From NCBI GenBank assembly GCA_965223245.1, contig CBDCVY010000013.1:3938952-4002951 (forward strand): a stretch of DNA of 64,000 bases, in the 5' to 3' direction. Below the pieces are notes generated by a model. That model was not told the DNA's origin. It made no database searches and saw only the letters and a program-made list of their open reading frames with translations. The position numbers and the translations under genes were made by a program. Source of the stretch: CBDCVY01 sp965223245. GTDB lineage: Bacteria > Nitrospinota > Nitrospinia > Nitrospinales > Nitrospinaceae. This document shows positions 25,921 through 33,869 of the stretch, in pieces; the first letter of the stretch is position 1, and each line of letters begins with the position of its first letter.

Positions 25921-26934
25921 TTAGAAATAAACTTTGACCTTAGCTTCTTTGCGTAGGGCGTCTAAATAGGGCTTTTTCTTCTTCTTGATTTCTTCTTGTA
26001 AAAAGCTTTTACGGATGTTCTCTTTTTCTGCGTCAAATCCACCTTTTGAGCCCTCAACAATACCTGTGAGCTTAAGCAGGTGTAACCCGTGCTTTGAACG
26101 GAAAACATTCGTTACCTCTCCTACCTTTAACTTAAATGCTTTTTCAGCAAAAGGTTTAAACATATGGTCTTTAGTAAAAAGACCCAAGTCTCCGCCTTTT
26201 TTTGCGAGAGAGTCTTGAGAGAATTCTTTAGCCAAGTCAGAAAATCCAGTTCCTTTTTTTAATTCGGCTTGAATATTTTGAATTATGCTTAAAGCTTTTT
26301 TCTCTGCTTCTACCTCATCCTTTCCCTTTATTTTTACAAGAATAACACTGGCTCGACGTTGCTCAGGCCGAGTAAACCGGGTTTTATTTTTTTCATAATA
26401 GTTTTTTAAAATCTCATCCGTTATTTCTATGCTAGCGCCAACCTCTTTTTCCAAAACCGCGTTTGCCAAAAAATCATCGGCGAGTTGTTTTTTGTAGGTT
26501 TCAAGGGTCAAACTTTGGGATTCTAATTTTTTTAAAAATGCTTCTTCCGATTTGAATTTTTTTCTTATGGATTCGATTTGGGAGTCTACTTTTTGAGTCG
26601 GAACAGATATTTTCATCTCTTGTGCTTTTTGTAATAGAAGATTGAAATATATTTCATTGTCCAATAACTTTTTTGCGGCAATTTTTTCTTGTTCATTAGT
26701 AAGTGCCATACCACGTGCTTTATATCGTTTAACGCTCCTTTTTAAATCCGCCCAAATATCTTCTTTCTTAATATCAGTTCCATTGACTTGAGCTAATACT
26801 TCTGGAAGAGTAATAGAGGGGCCATCCTCATGGTCGTGTCCGGAATGGGAAAAAACTTGAGCGGGAATTGATAAAAGTATAGACAAACAAATAACAAATC
26901 CCCATATGATTTTGATTTTGGAACGGCAATTCAT
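25921..26934 (-). CDS. periplasmic parvulin-type peptidyl-prolyl isomerase (SurA/PrsA-like)
   Basis: 337 aa. The signal peptide covers about residues 1-29 (IIWGFVICLSILLSIPAQVFS). A SurA-type N-terminal chaperone region follows (AQVNGTDIKKEDIWADL, QKIAAKKLLDNEIYFNLLLQ), then a rotamase domain: RRASVILVKIKGKDEVEAE, FSDLAKEFSQDSLAKKGGDLGLF and VGEVTNVFRSKHGLHLLKLTG. It probably helps outer-membrane or exported protein folding. Just after cleavage is a His/Asp-rich patch (HSGHDHEDG) that could bind metal. Its 3' end is 8 bases from that of the 59-aa gene, convergent. Confidence 0.88.
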   Translation of the reverse strand: MNCRSKIKIIWGFVICLSILLSIPAQVFSHSGHDHEDGPSITLPEVLAQVNGTDIKKEDIWADLKRSVKRYKARGMALTNEQEKIAAKKLLDNEIYFNLLLQKAQEMKISVPTQKVDSQIESIRKKFKSEEAFLKKLESQSLTLETYKKQLADDFLANAVLEKEVGASIEITDEILKNYYEKNKTRFTRPEQRRASVILVKIKGKDEVEAEKKALSIIQNIQAELKKGTGFSDLAKEFSQDSLAKKGGDLGLFTKDHMFKPFAEKAFKLKVGEVTNVFRSKHGLHLLKLTGIVEGSKGGFDAEKENIRKSFLQEEIKKKKKPYLDALRKEAKVKVYF

Positions 26935-27050
26935 GGCATACCCTCTACATTGAAGTTAAAATCACTTATTTTTTGGAAGCGTTATTAAGAAAATAAATCG
27001 CGAGGTGGGGACTTGTCAACCTATTTCTAATTATTGGGCCAACGAATTAT

Positions 27051-27845
27051 TTAGGGTAAAGGGAGGACGGTGCGAAACCCGTAAATATCATTTTTTACGG
27101 AAGGCAGATTTCTCGCTCTTGTTGTAGCCTTGACCTCATCAATATTATTAATCCAGGAACCTCCCCTTAGCACTTTCATTTGCTTAGGCTCAGGTCCCTC
27201 AGGGTCCAATTCTGGACTGAATTTGTAATATTCGGGATCATACCAATCCAAACACCATTCCCAAACGTTTCCAGCCATATTTAGGACTCCAAAGGGGCTG
27301 GCACCTGATTGATAGTAGGTCGCTGGTGCAGTGAATTTATATCGATCCTCCATTCCAAAAATATTTACAAAAAATAAATTAAATCCTTTTTCCCATTTTT
27401 TTCCCCAAGGATAGAGCCGCCCGTCATTACCGCGTGCAGCTTTTTCCCATTCAGCTTCTGTAGGAAGACGTCGTCCTTTCCAACGTGCATAAGCCATGGC
27501 ATCGAACCAACTGACACCAACCACGGGTTGGTCCGGTTGATTGAACCGTTCATCTTCCCAGTATTTGGGTGCAGGATGATTGGTCGATTCAATAAATTGT
27601 TTATATTTAGAGTTGGTGACTTCGTATTTATCGATAAAGAAGGGAGAAGTGAAAACATAGTGCATGGGTTTTTGATCTTCTTCTCCGCTGCCGGTTCCCA
27701 TGGGAAAATAACCTTCAGGGATATAAATCATACCCTGGGGCGGTTCAGGGTTAGCAACTGCGAAGGAAAAAAAACCAAGCATGAAAATGAAGCTTAGGTT
27801 TAGATAGATGAGTTTATAAATTGATTTAGAGTGGTTTTGACTCAT
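27051..27845 (-). CDS. exported FGE-sulfatase (SUMF1) domain protein, lacks catalytic Cys
   Basis: 264 aa from ATG 27845; the open frame runs 29 codons further but inside the preceding small gene and without a signal peptide, whereas this start gives one (IYKLIYLNLSFIFMLGFFSFAVA). The SUMF1 domain opens GMIYIPEGYFPMGTGSGEED, then FFIDKYEVTNSKYKQF, GVSWFDAMAYARWKGRRLP, GNVWEWCLDWYDPEYY and VLRGGSWINNIDEVKATTRAR. No catalytic Cys follows RGGSW. It overlaps the stop of the upstream zinc-binding gene by 4 bases, the same coupled arrangement seen for the paralog at 20108. Confidence 0.86.
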   Translation of the reverse strand: MSQNHSKSIYKLIYLNLSFIFMLGFFSFAVANPEPPQGMIYIPEGYFPMGTGSGEEDQKPMHYVFTSPFFIDKYEVTNSKYKQFIESTNHPAPKYWEDERFNQPDQPVVGVSWFDAMAYARWKGRRLPTEAEWEKAARGNDGRLYPWGKKWEKGFNLFFVNIFGMEDRYKFTAPATYYQSGASPFGVLNMAGNVWEWCLDWYDPEYYKFSPELDPEGPEPKQMKVLRGGSWINNIDEVKATTRARNLPSVKNDIYGFRTVLPLP

Positions 27846-28069
27846 GATACATCGAAAAACCCGATGTAAGTCACTACGTTGGTTTCGGGATCGATATGTA
27901 AATTCTTTTCTATGTCCTGAATTTCGATCCATTTATAATGCCCATTCCAACAATGCAGCGAAAGAATCGAATTGCCATACCAATCTGAGCAATGGTTCAG
28001 AAACAGAGGGGCCTTGCATTTGTCGCAATGACCTTCTATTTGAAATGGTTCTTTATCTGCTTTATGCAT
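27842..28069 (-). CDS. small zinc-ribbon-like protein
   Basis: 75 aa. CDKCKAPLFLNHCSDWYGNS has a C-x-x-C pair and a third Cys, and LHCWNGHYKWIEI supplies another Cys/His set, consistent with one bound zinc. No known family is recognised. Reality is supported by a 4-base ATGA overlap with the start of the FGE-like gene downstream and by the absence of a competing gene. It is a cytosolic protein by composition, while its partner is exported, so the link may be regulatory rather than physical. Confidence 0.55.
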   Translation of the reverse strand: MHKADKEPFQIEGHCDKCKAPLFLNHCSDWYGNSILSLHCWNGHYKWIEIQDIEKNLHIDPETNVVTYIGFFDVS

Positions 28070-28327
28070 GAGCTTTAATAAAAAAACAATTATTAGGAGT
28101 TAATAATTTATAGTATGTATAAAATCTAAAACACTTCAAGTAAATTTTAAAAATTTTTTAATTTTTTGATGCGCATAAACCTTATTTTGTCAAGCATTTT
28201 ATTGATTCGGTTTTTATGTAAAGTCAAATTGGGCGAATTTATTAAATTTAAAAGAGTGTCGTAAAGACTTGTTTTCTGGGAATTTGATCTTCTTGTTTAA
28301 GATTTTTATTTCTTATGTTTGTTAAAA

Positions 28328-28903
28328 TTAAAAACCATGATTTTGTAATATCTTTTTTACCATTTCAATGGGCAAGCCGATAATGTTTGAGTACGAACCG
28401 GACCAGGATTCGACTAATGAAGCACCTTTTCCTTGAATAGCATAAGCGCCAGCTTTATCCAACGGTTCTCCGGTTTTAATGTAGGAATCAATAATTTCTT
28501 GGGTCAGAGTTTTAATCCTTACTTTGGAAATTTCCACTTCCTCAAATAGTTTCCCTTTTGAGTCAATAAAAGAAATGGCGGTCATGACCTCATGTTCTTT
28601 TCCATTTAAATGGTTCAGGATTTTATTTGCGTCTTTTGAGTCCCCTGGCTTCCCAATGATATTTCCCTCAAGTACAACAATAGTGTCTGCTCCCAAAACA
28701 AAATGATTTTGATGTTTTTCGTGGATTTTCTGAGCTTTTTTCCTAGCAATTGCCAAAACATTTTTTTGTGGACTCAGACGAGGATCGATAGTTTCTTCAA
28801 TGGAGGCGGGTATGACGTTAAAGGAATATCCCTCCGCCTTCAATAATTCGATCCTTCTGGGGGATTGAGAAGCTAAAATTAATTTTGGTGCGTTATAAGT
28901 CAT
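28328..28903 (-). CDS. maf: Maf-family nucleotide pyrophosphatase
   Basis: 191 aa, family length. Landmarks: LASQSPRRIELLKAEGYSF at the start (phosphate-binding S-x-R-R), IPASIEETID, VLGADTIVVLEGNIIGKP and the C-terminal GEPLDKAGAYAIQGKGASLVESWSGSYSNIIGLP. Maf proteins hydrolyse dTTP/UTP or modified nucleotides (m7GTP, pseudo-UTP), acting as house-cleaning enzymes; which subtype this is cannot be set from sequence by eye. Its neighbours give no functional hint. A 258-base AT-rich gap with no gene separates its 3' end from the zinc-ribbon gene. Confidence 0.92.
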   Translation of the reverse strand: MTYNAPKLILASQSPRRIELLKAEGYSFNVIPASIEETIDPRLSPQKNVLAIARKKAQKIHEKHQNHFVLGADTIVVLEGNIIGKPGDSKDANKILNHLNGKEHEVMTAISFIDSKGKLFEEVEISKVRIKTLTQEIIDSYIKTGEPLDKAGAYAIQGKGASLVESWSGSYSNIIGLPIEMVKKILQNHGF

Positions 28904-29077
28904 AGGTCACTGGAAATTTTTGCTGAAATAATTTAGTATATTTCCACCCAAACATTCAAGATTTGGTTGTAAATTTATTAATAGAAATTTAAGGGCATTT
29001 TAAAGTTCCAAAGGATTGGTGGTCAGGATACTAATTTTTAGAGGCACCCTTGAATATTTTTTTCGATAGGTAACAAA

Positions 29078-29482
29078 ATGGTTGGTTTTTCTCATAGAAT
29101 CCAAGTCAGGCATATTGTAGTTGATAAGAAAGAGGTTGCCGATCTTTTGAAATCTACAGTAGACGAAATTAAAACTTCAGTAGGTCGAATTCAAATGGTG
29201 ATGCGGTTGGCTGAAAAGTATAGTCTCTGTTCTACGAAAGAAGATGGTGGGAATTTAGGTTGGATAGAATTGAGTTCGGATGATCCGCGCATCCAAGGTT
29301 ATGATCCTGTTCTAAAAAACCATGAGCTTGAGAAAATCATTCGAAATAGTGTTCGGAACCACCAGATATTTAAAGGAAAATTATTTGGACCTGTACAAAC
29401 CGAGGAAGGATTTCATTTGCTTATGATAAGTAACGAGTTTGGGGAAGATCGCTCGACAGAGTTTACCGGTTCGGCTCTTTAG
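29078..29482 (+). CDS. parvulin-type peptidyl-prolyl isomerase, cytosolic
   Basis: 134 aa with no signal peptide, a free rotamase domain. RIQVRHIVVDKKEVADLLK, MRLAEKYSLCSTKEDGGNLGWIE, YDPVLKNHELEKII and KLFGPVQTEEGFHLLMIS follow the parvulin pattern of HIVV, SLC, GGNLGW and GFHLL. PPIases of this type act on proline bonds in cytosolic proteins. It is the second parvulin in the window after the exported one at 25921. Its stop overlaps that of the radical SAM gene on the other strand by 4 bases (convergent). Confidence 0.82.
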   Translation: MVGFSHRIQVRHIVVDKKEVADLLKSTVDEIKTSVGRIQMVMRLAEKYSLCSTKEDGGNLGWIELSSDDPRIQGYDPVLKNHELEKIIRNSVRNHQIFKGKLFGPVQTEEGFHLLMISNEFGEDRSTEFTGSAL

Positions 29483-30600
29483 GAATTTGCTTGTAGAAAT
29501 TGCCCAGCCTTTTCCTGGCTTTCTGCATCTTTTTCAACAAAATTATACGCAAAGCATCCACTTGAACAACGTATCATGTAGTGTGGACACGATTTGCAAG
29601 GTTCTTTTGTTTCAGTATTCTCGAAAACGTAATTGAGAAACTTGGATCCCATCTGAGCCGTTGAAATGGAGTTTACTTCTTTAAATTCTTCTACATTTCC
29701 TAGTTTTTGATTGTGAAAAGGAAAACAATTGAAACAATCGCCCTTTGCATCAATGTCCATGGGGCTCCCATCGGCACAACCAAAATAAAATTGATGTTGA
29801 TTCCATTCCAAAAGATCGGGGACCTGTTGAAAACCGTGAAAATAAAAACGTGAAACGAGGTCGAATTCATCCTCTTTGACATCGTCTAAAAAGCAGGGAG
29901 GGAAGGAACAATCAAATCGAAAACACATTTGTGGAAATTCTTTTAAGAGATCCAACATTTGTCGTCCAACTTTTGGAAAGTCTCTAATGGGTAGATATAT
30001 GTTATCAATCTCTCCAACAATTGGGAATGCCGGGCTTATCCTAATGCGATAAGTTTTGTCTTTAGGTAACCCAATGGTTTGATAAATGTTATCGATTTCT
30101 TCACATTGAGTGCGCAGATCTTGGTTCTTAGAATATAAATTAATGCTAAAGGTCACGCCATATCCATTCAGTTTTAAAAGTCGCTGCGCCACCTCATTAC
30201 AACGTTGATGGTTTTTCTCAGATATATTTTCCAATGTTTGCCAATTCAGTAAAACGGAAAAGTTTATGTTCCGTTTGATGCTGCCATTGACACCAATGGT
30301 GTGTTCAAGTACCTCTAAAACTTTATCCGGCATAAGCCCATTGGTAAAAATACCAAGATTTGAATACGGTGATAGAGTTTCTAAAGTGTTTGAAAAGATT
30401 TCATTAAACTGAGGATGGAGAGTAGGTTCGCCCCCCATAAAATTGATCACACTTGCAGTTTTGATTTTTGGAAGCAACTCTTTCTGAAAATAGTCCAGTT
30501 CCATTGACTTACCAGGAGTCCGAACCGTTTCTTCCATATATTCATCTGCAAAGCAGTAATTACACTTTAAATTGCAGTAACTATTTAAAATTATATTCAT
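29479..30600 (-). CDS. radical SAM/SPASM-domain protein
   Basis: 373 aa. The [4Fe-4S]-binding C-x3-C-x2-C is right at the N-terminus (YCNLKCNYCFADEY; Cys9, 13, 16). The barrel follows (NFMGGEPTLHPQF, with the GGEPT motif of this superfamily). A C-terminal SPASM-like Cys set is present: FYFGCADGSPMDIDAKGDCFNCFPFH and ACKSCPHYM-like CKSCPHYMIRCSSGCFAYNF. SPASM enzymes modify peptides or proteins. No obvious precursor peptide is encoded next to it, so the substrate is open; a quorum- or cofactor-type maturase or an anaerobic sulfatase-maturase relative are options. A hairpin overlies its ribosome site (30604-30628). Confidence 0.82.
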   Translation of the reverse strand: MNIILNSYCNLKCNYCFADEYMEETVRTPGKSMELDYFQKELLPKIKTASVINFMGGEPTLHPQFNEIFSNTLETLSPYSNLGIFTNGLMPDKVLEVLEHTIGVNGSIKRNINFSVLLNWQTLENISEKNHQRCNEVAQRLLKLNGYGVTFSINLYSKNQDLRTQCEEIDNIYQTIGLPKDKTYRIRISPAFPIVGEIDNIYLPIRDFPKVGRQMLDLLKEFPQMCFRFDCSFPPCFLDDVKEDEFDLVSRFYFHGFQQVPDLLEWNQHQFYFGCADGSPMDIDAKGDCFNCFPFHNQKLGNVEEFKEVNSISTAQMGSKFLNYVFENTETKEPCKSCPHYMIRCSSGCFAYNFVEKDAESQEKAGQFLQANS

Positions 30601-30603
30601 TGA

Positions 30604-30628
30604 CTGGCCCTCATTTAGGAGGGGCCAG
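30604..30628 (-). promoter_or_regulatory. leader hairpin covering the ribosome site of the radical SAM gene
   Basis: Arms CTGGCCC (30604-30610) and GGGCCAG (30622-30628) form a 7-bp GC-rich stem with an 11-base loop, only 3 bases ahead of the ATG at 30600. On the minus strand the ribosome-site-like GAGGG sits at the loop/3' arm boundary, so folding would hide it. Unusual in this AT-rich context; a role in translation control is inferred. Confidence 0.45.
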
Positions 30629-30758
30629 AGTACAGATTCTTATTAAACTAATCCGTGTTTGAAAATTAGCCATCCCTTCTTCAAAGGGAATTTGAATTTA
30701 TGAAGCACTCATCACACCATAAATAATAAAATCTGTGCGCCAGCCATATATTAATGGT

Positions 30759-31040
30759 TTATGTTTCGAAAACCTTTTTTCTTCTAACTATTTGCCCCGT
30801 TCCGGCCTGTACCAACAATCGTAATTCGAATGGGTACGTACGGCAGACATTTACAAACTTTTCAATGGCCAAGTTTTTTGCGTCTGTTTCATCTTGCGAT
30901 TCCACCTTAATTTCCCATGCAGTTTTTAAGGTGGGGATTCGTTCAAAGCAGGCTTCTTCTAATCGAAGTGCCATTTCATCGGCAACTTCATCAGCTAAGC
31001 CATGAATTTCCGTGACTACCAAAACATTATACGCTTGCAC
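30759..31040 (-). CDS. hypothetical protein
   Basis: 93 aa, not recognised. GTG start at 31040 with GGAGG eight bases upstream. The sequence is a plausible compact alpha/beta protein: a strand (YNVLVVTEI), two helices (LADEVADEMALRLEEAC, ETDAKNLAIEKFVNVC), then strands (FELRLLVQAGTGQIVRRK). Two Cys are present but not paired as a metal site. Sits alone between the radical SAM gene and the flippase. Good ribosome site and balanced composition support it being real. Confidence 0.6.
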   Translation of the reverse strand: MQAYNVLVVTEIHGLADEVADEMALRLEEACFERIPTLKTAWEIKVESQDETDAKNLAIEKFVNVCRTYPFELRLLVQAGTGQIVRRKKVFET

Positions 31041-31249
31041 TGAGGGACCTCCAAAAAAAGACGGTCTTGAGTTAACTGTTTAGGAAAATTTTTTGTGTAT
31101 AATATCATATGGAAGTAAGGAAGGAATAGTATCCTCCAAAGTTTCTGAACATCCGATATTCTTTTTAATCAATACGCACCAAAAATCTCGTCAATTTCCC
31201 AAAAGATTTTTGAAATTCCATTCATTAATTTTTCACTGAGTTAAAATCT

Positions 31250-32746
31250 TTGTCTCCTTTACAAAGCTTCATAGCAAATATTTCCTGGAACATTTTTGGG
31301 AAAATTTGGATTCAAATCGTTTATTTTGCTCTTTCGGTGATCATCACTCGCTATTTAGGAAAAAACGCTTTGGGTCTTTATGCCACCTTGTTGGTAATTC
31401 CTGCTTTTATGCGGTTGGTCAACAGTTTAGGACTGGAAATGGCATTACATAAAGTGTTGCCTGAATTGCAAGTGACAGATCCTTCTTTAAAGCAAGGACG
31501 TTTTGTTCTTCAAAAAGTACTTTTTGTGCGGTTGGCAACTTCTCTCTTATTAGTGGGAGCCTTTTTCTATTTTCTTCCTCAATATTCTCAATGGATTGCC
31601 ACTCCTGAATTGCTCGATTACCAAGGGATTTTAGCGATTTATTTTTTGGTGGTAGGAGTGAATTCCTTATTTACGGCTGTTTTGCAGACTTATTTGGATT
31701 ACAAGTCTGTAATACTTGGTGAGGGGATTAACGCGATTTTGAATCTTCTCTTTTTGCTATTTTTTATCGAAATGGATGCGGGTATTCAAGGTGTACTTTG
31801 GGCCTATGTTTTGTCCTCGATTGCTAATTTCGCCTATTATTTTTTACGGAGCAGAAATTATTTGTTTGGCGAGAGCACTTCTACCGATTTAACCGAAACA
31901 CGCAGCTTAGCTGGAACTCTTTATTTAGTGAGTCTCATAAGCTTTGGCTTGTTAACCCAAACGGATGTGCTTTTAATGAATTTTTTCCGGGTACCTGATG
32001 CTAATGTTGGTTACTACCATCTGGCGACTTCTTTTGGGGGAATGTTGACTTTTATTCTTTCAGGAATTGGGGCTTTAGCGCTGTCCTTATTTTCGGATTC
32101 TTACGCACGGCAAAAAGAAGAGGGTCTTTCAAATATTTGGGTTTGGATAGTGGGGTTTGCAGTATTTCTTACGGCACCTATTTATGTTTTTGCGGCGACC
32201 CAATCGGTACCTCTGATCACCTTTGTTTACGGCTCCGCGTTTTCTGAAGTGGGTAAGCTATTAACTTTATATGTTGTGTTTCTTGCGATTCAACTTTGTC
32301 TGGGTTCAGAAATGAATGGATGGGTTTTAGTGACAGTGGGTAAAAAGAATCAAGTGCTCCGAGTGAGTGTGGAAGGAAGTTTACTTAATGTACTTTTAGA
32401 TACATTGTGGATTCCTAAATATGGAGAATGGGGTGCTGTTTTAGCTACTGGCTCGACCATGACGTTTATGGTATTTCGACAATTATTAATGGTTACCGAG
32501 GTAATCAATACTCGGGGAATATTTCCGTTGATTTCTAAATTTATGTGCCTGGCATTATTGGCTTTAATTCCGTGCTTGTTAGTTTCTTATATAGGAGAGA
32601 CACATGTTCTTTGGAGTGCTGTTCTTTATGGATTAACTTTTTTCTTTATTCTGGTTTGGGTAAAACCCTTGCGACAAAAACAATTAGGATTTTTGTCTCA
32701 ATGGTACCCTTCTCTAACTCCCGTTTTTGGGTGGTTTTCTCGATAG
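31250..32746 (+). CDS. oligosaccharide flippase (Wzx/MATE-like, polysaccharide biosynthesis)
   Basis: 498 aa with about 12-14 membrane helices and short loops. N-terminal NISWNIFGKIWIQIVYFALSV and IITRYLGKNALGLYATLLVIP are the classic opening of the RfbX/Wzx branch of the MOP superfamily. It moves lipid-linked glycans across the inner membrane for O-antigen, capsule or glycoprotein assembly. The start is TTG at 31250 (GAG ahead is weak), chosen because the hydrophobic N-terminus begins here. The NeuB-type gene follows after 51 bases on the same strand and could supply the acidic sugar. Confidence 0.85.
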   Translation: MSPLQSFIANISWNIFGKIWIQIVYFALSVIITRYLGKNALGLYATLLVIPAFMRLVNSLGLEMALHKVLPELQVTDPSLKQGRFVLQKVLFVRLATSLLLVGAFFYFLPQYSQWIATPELLDYQGILAIYFLVVGVNSLFTAVLQTYLDYKSVILGEGINAILNLLFLLFFIEMDAGIQGVLWAYVLSSIANFAYYFLRSRNYLFGESTSTDLTETRSLAGTLYLVSLISFGLLTQTDVLLMNFFRVPDANVGYYHLATSFGGMLTFILSGIGALALSLFSDSYARQKEEGLSNIWVWIVGFAVFLTAPIYVFAATQSVPLITFVYGSAFSEVGKLLTLYVVFLAIQLCLGSEMNGWVLVTVGKKNQVLRVSVEGSLLNVLLDTLWIPKYGEWGAVLATGSTMTFMVFRQLLMVTEVINTRGIFPLISKFMCLALLALIPCLLVSYIGETHVLWSAVLYGLTFFFILVWVKPLRQKQLGFLSQWYPSLTPVFGWFSR

Positions 32747-32797
32747 TCCTCATTGGAATTGAAATCTTTGCCGATAATAAATTGATTCAGGAGTGAA

Positions 32798-33856
32798 ATG
32801 GCAATGTCTTTCCCAAATACATTCGAATTTTGCAATAAACCCATCGGACCGGGTCTTCCTGCTTTTGTGGTTGCGGAAGTGGGATTTAATCATAATGGCG
32901 ATGTTGAGTTAGCCAAACAAATGATTACAGCCGCTAAAGAAAATGGTGCAGACGCTGTAAAATTACAAACCTGGAATGCCAAAGATTTTTATACCACTCA
33001 ATTTTTGGCAAAGGATCCCGATCAGCCCGATCAAACCATCGAGTTCTATAAATTTTTCGAACGGTATGAGTTGTCAAAAGAAGATTATAAAATTCTTTTT
33101 AATTTTTCAAAGCAGCAAGGCATTCCTTTATTTTCGACTCCATTTGATGAAGCTTCACTAGATATGTTAGTGGAGATGGGCATGCCTGCCATTAAAATTG
33201 CTTCAGGAGATTTGACCCATTATCAGTTTTTAAAATATGTCTCAACCAAGGGTTTGCCCATTGCCTTATCTACAGGAATGGGAAACTTAGAGGAGATTGC
33301 TGCTGCATTAGAAATCATTCAAAAGGACGGAAATCCTCCCGTTGCTCTTTTGCATTGTGTATCTAATTATCCCGCGAAGCATGAAGAAATGAATTTGTCA
33401 TGTATTCCTCAATTGTCTTCTAAATTTAATGTGCCAGTTGGATTGTCAGATCATACACTTGATTTGTTGGCTTCCACTATTGCCTGTTCATTAGGAGCGG
33501 TCATGATTGAAAAACATTTCACTTTGGATCGCGACATGCCAGGGGTCGATCAAAAAATTTCAATGGAACCTTGGGATTTAAAACGACTTAAACAAATAAC
33601 TCAAAGCGTCCATGAGGCTCTAGGAGATCCAGAAAAAAAGGCTCAAGCTTCTGAGGAACCTGTAAAATTAGGAGCCAGACGTAGTTTGGTTGCTAAAGTG
33701 AAAATTGATTCGGGTTCCGTTATTACGTTAGATATGCTTACCGCTAAACGCCCCGGAATAGGAATTTCCGCAACGGATATTCAACAAGTGGCGGGCCGCA
33801 AAGCGAAAGTTGCCATTCCTGAAGATCAAATTCTCACCTGGGACATGGTTTCTTAA
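32798..33856 (+). CDS. NeuB-family nonulosonate synthase
   Basis: 352 aa cytosolic enzyme that condenses PEP with an N-acyl hexosamine to form a sialic-acid-like nine-carbon sugar. The NeuB barrel opens AFVVAEVGFNHNGDVELAKQMI, then ADAVKLQTWNAKDFY, FSTPFDEASLD, KIASGDLTHY, LSTGMGNLEEI and VGLSDHTLDLLA with EKHFTLDR. A C-terminal SAF/antifreeze-like domain (RRSLVAKVKIDSGSVITLDMLTAKRPG) completes it. Whether the product is Neu5Ac, legionaminic or pseudaminic acid cannot be told here. No CMP-sugar synthetase or epimerase is adjacent; they must be elsewhere. AGGAG precedes ATG 32798. Confidence 0.9.
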   Translation: MAMSFPNTFEFCNKPIGPGLPAFVVAEVGFNHNGDVELAKQMITAAKENGADAVKLQTWNAKDFYTTQFLAKDPDQPDQTIEFYKFFERYELSKEDYKILFNFSKQQGIPLFSTPFDEASLDMLVEMGMPAIKIASGDLTHYQFLKYVSTKGLPIALSTGMGNLEEIAAALEIIQKDGNPPVALLHCVSNYPAKHEEMNLSCIPQLSSKFNVPVGLSDHTLDLLASTIACSLGAVMIEKHFTLDRDMPGVDQKISMEPWDLKRLKQITQSVHEALGDPEKKAQASEEPVKLGARRSLVAKVKIDSGSVITLDMLTAKRPGIGISATDIQQVAGRKAKVAIPEDQILTWDMVS

Positions 33857-33869
33857 TTTTGGATTCTGG

